This document shows positions 9,353 through 18,067 of a DNA stretch of 18,067 bases, one piece after another (within the stretch, counting starts at the first letter, position 1; every line of letters begins with the position of its first letter). The notes beneath the pieces are model-generated. The model saw only the letters and a program-made list of their open reading frames with translations. It had not been told where the DNA came from and did not search any database. Both the position numbers and the translations under genes were made by a program. Source of the DNA: Irineochytrium annulatum (Eukaryota; Chytridiomycota; Chytridiomycetes; Chytridiales; Chytridiaceae); the NCBI GenBank assembly GCA_027600665.1, contig JADGJL010000563.1:1-18067 (forward strand), written 5' to 3'.

Positions 9353-10672
9353 ATGACGGGATTAACCATCACTCGATTCAGCCGAACGATGATCCGCCGC
9401 CTCCTTCTCCGCCGCCCCTTCGCGACGGCCGCGCCCTCGGCCGCACTGCCGGTGGCCGCGATCCGTTCTCAGTCCGATCAGACCGTTGAGCTGGCCCTCC
9501 AAGGCCCGGACGCCTCCTCCTCACCAGCAACGGCCCGCTTCCACTACGCGTGGCTTAGGGACCACTGCCAGTGCCCCCTCTGCGTCCACTCCTCGACCAG
9601 GCAGAAGCTCCACTCCTCTGGCGATGTTGACCCGCGCGTGCAGCCTCGCTCCGTGTCGGTTCGCGATGGTTCTTTGATCCTGGAGTGGGGGGAAGGCAGC
9701 GTCCGACACCCGCCAGCGGCACGGGCACCCCATACGACGACGCTGCCTATCGACTGGTTGCTGGCGAACTCGTATCAGAAGAGCCTGACGCGACACCGCC
9801 CCGCAGAGCCGACGCCGACGCTGTGGGACGCATCCTCATTCGCAACCGCGTCCGAGCGTGTCAGCTATGACGAGTACATGGGCACGGACGAGGGGTTGCG
9901 AAAGGTGCTGGGCCAGATGAGGAGATTCGGGCTGTGCTTCCTGACGGGCGTGCCGGTCGAGGACGAGAAGGAGGTAGAGCGATGCGCGAGGAGGATCGGC
10001 TGCGTGAGGGACACGTTCTATGGGACTTCGTGGGACGTGAAGAGCGTGCAGAGCGCCAAGAACATCGCGTACACGTCGCTGGATCTGGGGCTGCATATGG
10101 ATTTGATGTATTTTGAGGCACCGCCCGGTGTGCAGCTCCTGCACAGCCTGAAGAATTCAGTAAAAGGTCAGTTTTTTACACCACTGTCTACCCGTTGCTA
10201 ATTAATCCAATCAGGCGGCGAATCTACCTTCCTCGATATGCTCGAGGCCGTGCGCATCCTCCGCGCAGCTCACCCGGCACACTACTCCCTCCTCACGCGA
10301 GTCCCCGTCACATTCCACTACAAGAACGACGGTCACGACCTCATCTTCCACCGCCCCACCATCGTCGAGCACGACGCTAACGAGGGCGTCCGGCTCTTCT
10401 ATGCCCCGCCGTTCCAGGGCCAGCTGACGCGCGTCGACGAGGACGACGTAGTGCCTTTCTATGAGGCGTTTGGGCACCTCACGGAGATCCTGAGAAGGCC
10501 AGAGCTCATACATAGGACTCGGTTGGTGAAGGGCGAGGTCGCGATGTTCCATAACAGGAGGGTGCTGCATGGGAGGGATGAGTTTAACACGACGACGGGG
10601 GATAGGCACTTTAAGGGGTGTTATGTGGATTGGGATGACATCAAGGATAAGATGAGGGTTTTTTTGGATTAG
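9353..10672 (+). CDS. BBOX1: Gamma-butyrobetaine dioxygenase family (Fe(II)/2-oxoglutarate, carnitine biosynthesis), mitochondrial
   Basis: Two exons, 9353-10166 and 10215-10672, with a 48-nt GTCAGT..CAG intron; 423 aa. The family hydroxylates gamma-butyrobetaine to L-carnitine using iron, oxygen and 2-oxoglutarate. The start (MIRRLLLRRPFATAAPS after an upstream Met) is arginine-rich without acids, like a mitochondrial presequence; Met1 (9353) and Met13 (9389) are both possible starts. The N-terminal zinc-binding domain is present (WLRDHCQCPLC, about 67-77). The catalytic domain keeps the iron ligands H248 and D250 (GLHMDLMYFE) and H390 (RVLHGRDEF), and the likely 2-oxoglutarate arginine R402 (DRHFKGCY). 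HMDL.YFE..PGVQLLH and GCYVDWDDI favour butyrobetaine hydroxylase over trimethyllysine hydroxylase, but the two are close relatives and substrate is inferred. The length is near the family norm and nothing is broken. Confidence 0.9.
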
Positions 10673-11003
10673 CGAAGTAAGGTTAATATATTGATGCCGT
10701 GCAGTCGCTGCGCGGCCACTACTTCAATGCTGGTATCAAGCCGCCATAATTGAGAAATTTGTCACTGAATTGAGAAATACCGCTTATGGATGGACGTTTC
10801 TAGCCAGATATCTACATGGTGTTGAGGAACAGGTGGGCGTGAGAGTACAAATAAATTTTCTCCTACAAATGCAAATGCTCTGCACAATCTTTTGCCGCAA
10901 AGGAACAATTATAAACACAGCTGCGCGTTATCCACGACACTTCGACAGGGAGCACAGCAGATCTGTATGCGCCGTCCCGAGTCCCAAAAGAAACTGGCTT
11001 CCC
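10673..11003. other. Convergent intergenic region with a small direct repeat
   Basis: Two genes converge here, so it should hold both 3' UTRs. The 11-mer aattgagaaat occurs at 10748-10758 and again at 10768-10778, exactly 20 nt apart. Nothing else was recognised. Confidence 0.4.
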
Positions 11004-11513
11004 TCAATACCCAATCTTCAGCGCCACCAGCAGCCTCGACACCATGTTGTACGCCGCGATCGTCTCCGTCAGCTCGAACGCGCCTTTATCCCCAAACAGA
11101 GCTTTAACCTCCTCGAACAACCCATCCCCGACCTCCACGTCCCTCGTCATCGCATCCGTGTACCTTATCGTAACCGCGTGCGCCGCATCAAACATGCCCA
11201 AATCGCCACTCCGTATCGCATCCAGCTGCGGTTGCGTCATCCCTGCCTCCCTCGCGACGCCCACATGCTGATCCCACTCATACTGCGCCTTGTTCAAAAC
11301 AGCGACGCGTAGGATCGCCATCTCGCGCACCGTCGCGGGCAAAGAGGTGTGAGACCGTATGGCGCCCATGAGGGCGTTCCAGCCCTCCGCGATCGAGGGG
11401 TTGTGGAGGAGCGTGCGATCTAGCTCCAGGAGGCCGGTAGGGCCGCGGCGGGAGCGGATCAAGTCGGGGATCGGGCCGGGGATGTCGGCAGGGACGTAAG
11501 GGATACGCGGCAT
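11004..11513 (-). CDS. Carboxymuconolactone decarboxylase-like (AhpD-like fold) protein
   Basis: A single uninterrupted exon encodes 169 aa, starting at the ATG at 11513 (MPRIPYVPADIPGPIPD). The frame is open 48 nt further to an ATG at 11561, but that region overlaps the neighbouring pseudogene and looks non-coding. The family signature is the helical core LPATVREMAILRVA, followed by YEWDQHVGVAREAGM and LTETIAAYNMVSRLL. The redox CxxC pair of AhpD peroxidases is absent (the segment reads YEWDQHV), so this belongs with the non-redox fungal members annotated as carboxymuconolactone decarboxylases. The actual substrate is unknown. It is divergent from the deaminase remnant, with only about 50 bp between them. 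Confidence 0.86.
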   Translation of the reverse strand: MPRIPYVPADIPGPIPDLIRSRRGPTGLLELDRTLLHNPSIAEGWNALMGAIRSHTSLPATVREMAILRVAVLNKAQYEWDQHVGVAREAGMTQPQLDAIRSGDLGMFDAAHAVTIRYTDAMTRDVEVGDGLFEEVKALFGDKGAFELTETIAAYNMVSRLLVALKIGY

Positions 11514-11559
11514 TGAGAGGCGGGTCGTCAATTCAGAGCTGCTTCCACTCTCGTTCCAC

Positions 11560-12108
11560 AATCCCAGCCAAAGCCGCGGCCGGGATCGAGCTGTGTCTGG
11601 CAGGCATCGTTCCCGATGGGCATATCGCGTTTACGAACCCGGTTCGTCGTTGTCGTCTAGGACGAGGATCAAGACGCTGGCGTATGACATATTCTTGCCA
11701 ACTCGAGGTCCTTCGGCGGGGAGATCGAAAAGGCGCCCAAGCTGGCGCTGACCGTGGGCGTCGGGACGGTTATGGACGCGAGGGAGGTGATGATCATCAT
11801 TTCGAGGGCTCCTGAGCGATTGCGTTGGCCAAGTGCATCGAGGTGTGTTGTTTTGTCATTTGGCTGTCTCGGTGGTTCTCCACTAAACGGAGCAGAAGGA
11901 TGGAGTCGACCACATGTGGACCGTCTCTGCGACTCAGATGCACCCTCGCGGGATGATTGTGAGCGACGGGGACGCGACGCTAGAACTTCTGGTAAAGAGC
12001 ATCGAGAAGGTGCATGGGATGCTCAAGAACATGACCGGTATTACCACAGGTCAGTTTGAAATACTAAAATAGTTCGCTTGTTACAACGCAGACCATTACG
12101 GTAACTAA
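11560..12108 (+). pseudogene. nagB: Glucosamine-6-phosphate deaminase (NagB/GNPDA) remnant, 5'-truncated and frameshifted
   Basis: The plus strand carries the C-terminal half of a NagB-type enzyme, which converts GlcN-6-P to fructose-6-P and ammonia. In order: GIELCLAGIVPDGHIAF (the DGH catalytic loop), then [12 protein letters not shown] in another frame, then [18 protein letters not shown] and [10 protein letters not shown], then [24 protein letters not shown] and [13 protein letters not shown]. Joining them needs single-base losses near 11633 (just before the expected NEP motif holding the catalytic Glu), near 11687 and near 11816. A GT..AG intron (11843-11895) and a probable second (12050-12091, with TACTAAA) are still in place, after which the frame ends naturally in DHYGN and TAA at 12106. 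The N-terminal half is absent, with the carboxymuconolactone decarboxylase-like gene lying where it should be. Surviving introns mean this is not a processed copy. Sequencing indels are the main alternative, but they would not explain the missing half. Confidence 0.82.
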
Positions 12109-12289
12109 TGCCTGGCCGACTTCTCGCCATGCAACCAGTACTAAATCACATCATGGCTCATCCATCTAATATCAACAAAGCTGTCGACATTGTTTTCCCT
12201 CTGTACATTATTCTCCTGTGAGATCCTTGTTCTCCCCGCAGCAACATGCACCAGAACTAATGCAAACATAACATAGCATGGGTATCAAA

Positions 12290-12295
12290 TTTATT
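12290..12295 (-). terminator. AATAAA overlapping the PPR stop codon
   Basis: On the minus strand the hexamer AATAAA contains the TAA stop of the PPR gene (12293-12291). It matches the eukaryotic polyadenylation signal, but its role here is only inferred; the next 180 nt down to the deaminase remnant hold no gene. Confidence 0.3.
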
Positions 12296-14492
12296 TTCTC
12301 TTCCTTCTCTTCTTGTTATTGAGAAGTCCCTCATCAGCGATGACCAAAACGTCAAGCAGCAAATCCAGATCGATTCCAAATTCCAGTCTAAGTCTATCGT
12401 TCCAAGCGACAAGCCGCATGTCCCCTCTTCCAGCCGCCAAAACCCACCGCCCCAACACAAAGCGCGCCAGGTCCTCGAGCGTCTTGCCCCTCCACCCACT
12501 GTCACTCCTCTTCGCCTCCTCTAGGAACCCCAGCAAAATTTCGGCCGCCTCGGGACACCCACCCGCGCACGCAAGCTCCTTGACGATCCGCCGTCTTGCC
12601 GGCCACGCCTCAGGGTGAGTCTGATTCACCCGGTCTGCCCATCGAGCGATGCACGCCATGTCGCCCGAGTGCTGCACTATTCTCAGCACAGCCGGCAAGC
12701 TGATCAGCCTCGCCTCCTCGTAGAACACCTCCGCCATATCCGCCGCCTCGTAGGGTCGCCCCATATGCACAAGCCCGCCCACGAGACTTCGGACCGTATC
12801 CTCGTCCGGCTTAATCCCCATGCGCGTCATGAGCAACAAAACGTCCCTCACGGCGGACTCGTTCTGGTTGCGGAGGTAGAACGCGACCAGGAAGTTGACG
12901 AGGCCCGTGTCGACGTTGCAGGTCCTCATCAGACCGGCGACGATGTCCTCAACAGCCATCACGTTCCCTGTCGTCGCGTATGCGGTCATCAGCACCGTCG
13001 CCATCACGACATCCGATCTCTGCCTGCCCTTCGACCGTCCCGCCACCCAGCTCTCATACACCTCCAGCGCCTTCCCCGGCTGCCCGACAACCAACCACCC
13101 ATGCATCAGGATCGTCGCTATCACCATATCAGCCTCCACCCCCGCGTCCCTCATCTGCGTATGCACCTCCAGGCAAGCCCCCATGTCGCCCCTCGACGCA
13201 TAAAAATGCAGCACAGGCGCGAAACAAAACGCGCTCCACCCACCGGGACCGTTTAACACCGCCAACGCCGTGCTCACATCCCCGATCTCCACCAGCGCCT
13301 GGATCACGTGCATCTTCATCACGACGGCGTCGTTCGCGGTCGCGTGCGAAGAGGCGGAGAGGTAGCAATCAATAGCGTCCCGCGCGCGACCGCAGAGGAC
13401 CAGTTCACGGAGGAGGGAGCATCCCACCCCGGGTCGTCGATCGCCGTCCGCGTCGAGACCGTCCATGCATTCCCGCACGAGCGACACTGGCGCGTGGGCC
13501 GCGACGGCTTGTAAGACCTTTTGTGACAGTTCCGTGTCGAACACAGGCGTGTGAGGGTTGTCCAAGCAGAGAGTCTGATAGCAGTGGATGATGTGCTTAA
13601 GCGGGATGCGGAGGTCGAGCATGCGGAGGATGAGGAGGCGGAGGGATGTTCTGTCGTTGGGCGACATTTTGCCGAGCACTGATATGATGGGAGGCAGGGA
13701 CGCCAGCAATGGCGCGAGCCATGATGAGGGGATGCGGATGCCGGCGTTGGCAATCGTCAGCCAGGTGATGCCGACCGTTTGGGATAGGGTGGAGAAGTGC
13801 GAAGAGGCTTCCAGCAGGGTCTTAAAATCCTTCGCATTGCATCCCGTAATTTCATCCATCAGATGGGCCTCGCAACCAGTCGTCGCACGCGTCGACGTGT
13901 GATAGCCTCTCCGGCGTGATCCTATCGTCCACCCAAACCCGAATCCAAGCATGCCCCTCCGTTGGCCCATCGTCCGCTCCCTCAAAGCCGCCCCATCCAC
14001 AACCACCGCGGTTTCCCTCATCCCCACCTCCTCTTCCCGCCGACCTTTCTCTTCCTCTTCCCGCCGTCCCCTGCATCTCTCCACTAACTCATCCACCCGC
14101 CGCCTCGCGAAGTGCTCCAGCACGGGCAGCGCCGCGATCTGAACCGCGAGCGCGAGCCACATGCAGTCCAGGAGGGACGCCGCGGCCGCCAGGTGGGCGA
14201 ACCGGTGGGAGGTCGTGTGCATTAGCAATCGGCGGGGCCCGGTAATGAAGGACGCGCGTTGGCGGACGCAGGATCGCCTGGGGTGGAGGAAGGGGGTGTG
14301 CTGGAGCGGTCCGCATATAAAAGCGGGGTTGAAGTGCGGAGAGGGGAGGCCAACGGCGGCGACGGCCTGCACGTTGTCCCCGCCCTCATGGCGATTTTCC
14401 ATTTTGACGGCTTTTTGCGTGAAATATGACGAGAGGAAAATAATTGAAGGCGGGACCGCGTCCGAACACCCACGCCTGTGCCAGTTCACCAT
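12291..14492 (-). CDS. Pentatricopeptide-repeat (PPR) type protein, probably mitochondrial
   Basis: One long uninterrupted frame encodes up to 733 aa from the ATG at 14492; ATGs at 14402 (residue 31) and further in are alternative starts. Residues about 210-680 are all-helical with PPR-like units, for example DVVMATVLMTAYATTGN, TGLVNFLVAFYLRNQNE, VRDVLLLMTRMGIKPDEDTV and SLVGGLVHMGRPYEAADM. PPR proteins bind organellar RNA and act in processing, stability or translation. The N-terminal 200 residues are unusual: a hydrophobic helix (CMWLALAVQIAALPVLEHF, about 110-128), an Arg/Glu-rich coiled-coil-like stretch (about 129-157), and then a second targeting-like segment, SRRRGYHTST (about 192-201). 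The C-terminus is basic (NNKKRRKRK). The specific RNA target is unknown. The neighbouring minus-strand gene ends 114 bp upstream of the first ATG. Confidence 0.78.
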   Translation of the reverse strand: MVNWHRRGCSDAVPPSIIFLSSYFTQKAVKMENRHEGGDNVQAVAAVGLPSPHFNPAFICGPLQHTPFLHPRRSCVRQRASFITGPRRLLMHTTSHRFAHLAAAASLLDCMWLALAVQIAALPVLEHFARRRVDELVERCRGRREEEEKGRREEEVGMRETAVVVDGAALRERTMGQRRGMLGFGFGWTIGSRRRGYHTSTRATTGCEAHLMDEITGCNAKDFKTLLEASSHFSTLSQTVGITWLTIANAGIRIPSSWLAPLLASLPPIISVLGKMSPNDRTSLRLLILRMLDLRIPLKHIIHCYQTLCLDNPHTPVFDTELSQKVLQAVAAHAPVSLVRECMDGLDADGDRRPGVGCSLLRELVLCGRARDAIDCYLSASSHATANDAVVMKMHVIQALVEIGDVSTALAVLNGPGGWSAFCFAPVLHFYASRGDMGACLEVHTQMRDAGVEADMVIATILMHGWLVVGQPGKALEVYESWVAGRSKGRQRSDVVMATVLMTAYATTGNVMAVEDIVAGLMRTCNVDTGLVNFLVAFYLRNQNESAVRDVLLLMTRMGIKPDEDTVRSLVGGLVHMGRPYEAADMAEVFYEEARLISLPAVLRIVQHSGDMACIARWADRVNQTHPEAWPARRRIVKELACAGGCPEAAEILLGFLEEAKRSDSGWRGKTLEDLARFVLGRWVLAAGRGDMRLVAWNDRLRLEFGIDLDLLLDVLVIADEGLLNNKKRRKRK

Positions 14493-14606
14493 AAATTAAC
14501 AGCGCAGATTTCCCCAAGATCAACTATTTAATGTGGAGGGCCGAAGCATCATACGGCACGCGGTATGGCGATATACACACTAGCCATCGAGCAACCATGT
14601 TTCCAT

Positions 14607-17149
14607 CTACAATCCTCGCCCAAAATTAGTGGTGGAGCGAGAACCGGACACTGACTCCGGTATGATCGACAGCTCGCCGGATTCAGGGCCCTTGTCACGC
14701 CTTGGATGGCCTATAAAGCTCCATCCTTCCTTGCCAGACTCCGCCATATCTACTCGAAGCCGTTCGCCGTACCCTTGTGTCTCTCCATCAAGAAGCTGCT
14801 GTACGTGTTTTTCTGTACACAGTAAGCAAATGTGACGCCATGTAAGAAGGACAATACCTTCCGGTGAGAGCATCAAATGCTTTCGGTGGAAAAACATGAA
14901 GAGGTTGCCTAGCATTAGCTTGGCGCTCACAAGGTAGAAGGGGATGGCAAACGTGTCCCAATCATACACGGCGATTATCAGGACAAGTAGACTTATAAAC
15001 AAGACAACTATTAAAATAGCGATAAGCAAACTTGTTTAACATAAGCGACTTAGTTGACCCGGCACTTACAGATTGCGGCCGCCATCCTCGCTCTCGTGCT
15101 AGCCAGCGACCTGTCCGCACCAGCTGGAAGTTTCCCGCGCCACGACAGCCGCAAATACGCGGCGGCTGTTACGGCGTAGCTCAGGCACTCGTAGATGAGC
15201 GCCGAATAAATTATAGCAAGATAGACGGGCAGACTAAAATCAACACCGGCGTCCTCTAGAAATGACGTGCAGCAGACGAGGAGCGTCACAACGAAGCCGA
15301 AAAGATTTGCTGCCCACGGAAAGGATTCTGCCGAAGTCTCAGGTCGAAGCACAGAAAACATCATGAAAACTCCCTCACCTCTCTTTGTGCATGGCAGCTT
15401 GGTGCGGGACACAACCTGTGGCATGTAGCCTGTCCGCGACAGCTGCAGGTTGATTACTACACGGGCTGAAATCAAAGGTAACAAACCGAAAAGGCCAGCC
15501 TTGTCATCGCAAAAGACGGCGCTAACATTGTTGGCACCACCTGATAGCAATCTCAGTCATTCCTTGGTCATGACCACAAGTACATAAGAAAGGAAAACCG
15601 TGCACGAACCACCGCCATAGCCGTCCAAAAGAATCCATCAAACGCGTCCTTCCCGACGGCGGCGTTAAGTGGTGCCGCAAAGCTGCTCGCGTCCTCTCTC
15701 CCGCCCACAATTGTTTCATATGCTCCCGGCCGCTCACCGGGCAGCAAGAGCAGGAAACCCCAATTCTGGATCGTGTAAAGCAGCGCTGATATGTAGATAG
15801 CTCTCGGTCCATCACGCTGAAAGGAAATTGACTCCTCCACTGTTGAAACGATGGCCTCGAGACCTGTATGCGCATGTGTGTGAGGGACAAGAACCTTGAT
15901 AGAGAATTCTCACCGCAGCAGTCGACCATGTGAACAGGAAGGGCAGCGAGGATGCCTATCACACCCGTTGGAAACAAGACGTCAAATGAAAATGGTGACA
16001 CATCGGTGACAGCACCGGAAGCGTTGTTGTTGGGCGCGAAGGCGTTGGCGTAGAGGTCCGTGATAGCCCAGCGTGAAGGATCGTATTGCGCTATACCCGG
16101 AAGAACGGCAACGGGCATTATCTACGAATGGTGTTGATTTCGGCGTGGCAGCGGAAGTAGGGTTACAAACCATGAAAGTAACAACCGCGAACGTTATTAG
16201 GACGGCAAAGTACCGAATTCGCCCCATTAACTGAGATGAGAAGACGAGCGTCGCTTGCAGTATCCACCACACGGGCTCGAGGGACTTGTCGAACCCCAGC
16301 CTAGTCGTGCACCTGTGCATAATTTAAGTTTCACCCGGACGATATTTCCTACAGTGAGGCCGCGATGGTATAATTGGAGCATATAAAAATCACGTAGGTG
16401 GAGATTTCGCACTGGCCGACCGTGTACCCTGGGAGTTATCAGTTGATCATTAAAAACCGGTAGGGGGGAAAGTACCTGCATAGGGACCGAATGCGGCTCT
16501 AGCATACGTAGATAGTCCGCCGTTGTAAGGCATAGCCACAGAGAGCTCCGATAATATCACTATGGGCGGTTTCTTTAAAGTTAACATGAAGCAAAGGAGT
16601 ATTGATTAGGACGAACTCATACTTGCGAAGCAGAATATCCAAGCCGTCATTATCCCAAGCGCTATTAATGCCGGAACCCAGCCAGCGCTTATGACGGCGG
16701 TCTGCCTTATTGCAAGACGTAAGTACTTCAAATAGTATGCTCGGGATTGCCCTACCAGTTGACCGCATCCGATCCAGCCTGAAAACCCCACGCGACGGCT
16801 ATCATCCCTACGAGACCGATTGTTTTACCGGAAAGCTTCCTCTGATCGAGAACTGATAGTAGTCAGCAGCCACCTTTTCATGCCTTAAAAGCAAAAAGGA
16901 TGAACACTCACAATCCTTCGCTGGGACATTGTATTCCACCTTGGCGAAGGCCGCGGCGCCCTGCAGTCCTCTGGAGCCTACCGAAACAATCGATGCGATC
17001 TTGGATAGCTCGTGAAGCCTTTCAGGCACGGCTAGCGATAAAGAACTCTTGGCCGGGGCGTGGACCGGGCCGGAGCCGACTTCCCTGTCCGCTCCGAGAC
17101 CGGCTACCACGTCCGCGTTCGCGACGGCTATCCACTCCTCGGAAGGCAT
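14607..17149 (-). CDS. Unrecognised polytopic membrane protein, 12 exons
   Basis: Reconstructed on the minus strand from exons 17149-16912, 16852-16756, 16705-16623, 16572-16508, 16428-16394, 16312-16171, 16121-15914, 15863-15606, 15540-15379, 15327-15070, 15007-14858 and 14812-14607. Introns are about 45-81 nt, GT..AG, and all phases fit, giving 633 aa. About ten hydrophobic segments are visible: near 90-110, 115-139, 186-206, 207-222, 265-287, 311-331, 391-408, 436-455, 465-489 and a final pair at 517-556 (FVLFISLLVLIIAVYDW onward). The N-terminal 80 residues are soluble, and the last 75 are hydrophilic and probably cytosolic (KGPESGELSIIPESVSGSRS). I do not recognise the family. The small exons 4 and 5 are the least certain. 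The 51-nt intron at 15378-15328 is in frame and could be retained. The same frame is open upstream to an ATG at 17287, which would add 46 residues. It is divergent from the Cys-rich gene. Confidence 0.62.
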
Positions 17150-17324
17150 CGCGTTGGGTAGCAATCTGAACCCACGAACGTGGAGATCTTCGCGAGCGAA
17201 GCAGACTTCCCTAGATTCCTGCAAGTTGTCGATCTTTACACAACGGGCCCGGGCGCGTAACGGGCATGTAAGGCGCCGCGCGGCCACTCCCTTTGTTCAC
17301 GCCATTCATAGAGGCGTCGCCATC

Positions 17325-18067
17325 ATGAGCGCACCGCCGTCAACCATCTACGCCGGCTCCCTCGGTCTCGAGAGCTGGGCCGGCGTTTACTCCAACCGGA
17401 CCGCCGCCGTCTGCACGTCCCTATATGGCGGGTCCGACGTCAGCCCGGTAGGGCCGTCGGCCTGCGCCGCGGCTTGCACGACTTTCTTCAACATAACCCT
17501 TTACTCCCCTGGTGCCATCACGGTGTTTCTCCCGGACGTCCCGAATTGCACGTGCACCGGCACCGACATGCTCTTCATGAATACGGCTACCGTCACGGTC
17601 GACGGGACGGCAAGCTTTACGGCGTCTGTCGACGGCACGTCACCCACGACCTTCTCGATATCGAACGCGGCGCGGGCGCTCGGAGACGGGACGTTGCAGA
17701 CGGTGGACGCGTACCAGGTCACGATGACGGTCCTGGACGATAACACGACGTGCAGCGTCACGTTCGGGAGGGATTCGCTGAACGACGTGCCGGCGAACGC
17801 GGCGGACTGGAACCCGGCGTGGCTGCAAAGCGCCGTCGCGGACTACGTCCCAGTGAACAGCTATGACTGCGGAGGGGAGTTTGTAGACACAGCAACGCTG
17901 GAATGCGGGTCAGTAGCTCCAGTCCTAGAAAATACGCGTTCGTGACTAAAAGTGGAACTATCTGCAGGGCGCTATGCGCGACGAACTTCACGGTGTCGCT
18001 CGACACGTTCAACCGCGTGACGCTAGACTTCCCCGGCGTCCCCGACTGTCGGTGCCCAAACTCCAGC
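17325..18067 (+). CDS. Cys-rich protein with duplicated module, probably extracellular (3' end outside window)
   Basis: Exon 17325-17908, then a 59-nt intron (GTCAGT..CTGCAG, 17909-17967), then an exon from 17968 running off the window. Not a known family to me. The visible 228 residues contain a repeated module: ACAAACTTFFNITLY with VFLPDVPNCTC (47-77), and again CGGALCATNFTVSL with LDFPGVPDCRC after the intron, about 145 residues apart. Both copies share the Cys spacing, the F.[IV].L strand and the P.VP.C.C end. Between them lies a Thr/Val-rich beta-like stretch (VTVDGTASFTASVDGT). Cys pairs and many N-glycosylation-type sites (NRT, NIT, NCT, NTT) point to the secretory pathway, but no signal peptide follows the ATG at 17325. 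A 5' exon may therefore be missing, or the start may lie elsewhere. The frame is open upstream to 17049, but that part overlaps the divergent gene and reads as its shadow. Confidence 0.62.

Noticed and set aside
12615..13256. 213-codon plus-strand frame antisense to the PPR gene
   Set aside because: Arg/His/Pro-rich shadow of the continuous 733-codon minus-strand frame.
14311..14325. TATA-box-like CATATAAAAG
   Set aside because: It lies inside the PPR reading frame with no plus-strand gene downstream of it, so there is no promoter context.
17049..17324. Upstream extension of the Cys-rich protein frame
   Set aside because: It overlaps the first exon of the divergent membrane gene and lacks signal-peptide or repeat features; the ATG at 17325 is the better start.
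1..18067. tRNA, rRNA, CRISPR array, transposon ends
   Set aside because: Read through for T-loop motifs, regularly spaced direct repeats, terminal inverted repeats and transposase or reverse-transcriptase motifs; none was found by eye.

Overview
The window looks like fungal nuclear DNA. Genes are closely packed, GC-rich and G/C-ending in codon use. They are interrupted by short GT..AG introns (about 39 to 121 nt), several with a CTAAC- or CTGAC-like branch site. The recognisable proteins fit a fungus: an Mss4-type phosphatidylinositol-phosphate kinase, a mitochondrial-type gamma-butyrobetaine dioxygenase, a PPR protein, a fungal-style 7-TM protein and secreted repeat proteins. An early-diverging (chytrid-like) fungus is my guess, from overall impression only.

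Layout. (1) 1-695 (+): 3' end of a Sel1-repeat protein with a C-terminal membrane anchor. (2) 1310-2538 (-): a six-exon 7-TM protein, convergent with it. (3) 2539-3304: divergent intergenic region with orphan coding-like frames. (4) 3305-5332 (+): PI4P 5-kinase. (5) 5333-7194: long stretch with no clear gene but several broken coding-like frames. (6) 7195-8892 (+): secreted Reeler-like protein with Thr/Val/Gln-rich and Cys-Cys-Gly repeats. (7) 9353-10672 (+): gamma-butyrobetaine dioxygenase family. (8) 11004-11513 (-): small carboxymuconolactone-decarboxylase-like protein. (9) 11560-12108 (+): remnant of a glucosamine-6-phosphate deaminase gene, truncated and frameshifted but with its introns still visible. 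(10) 12291-14492 (-): PPR-type protein. (11) 14607-17149 (-): unrecognised 12-exon polytopic membrane protein. (12) 17325 to the window end (+): Cys-rich protein with a duplicated module, divergent from (11) and cut by the window edge.

The genes do not form one pathway. Themes are lipid signalling (4), membrane or surface proteins (2, 6, 11, 12) and mitochondrial metabolism or expression (7, 10). The most informative items are the deaminase pseudogene, the two multi-exon membrane genes reconstructed exon by exon, and the two repeat-bearing extracellular-type proteins. Gene models with introns were built by hand from reading frame and splice sites and have no transcript support.
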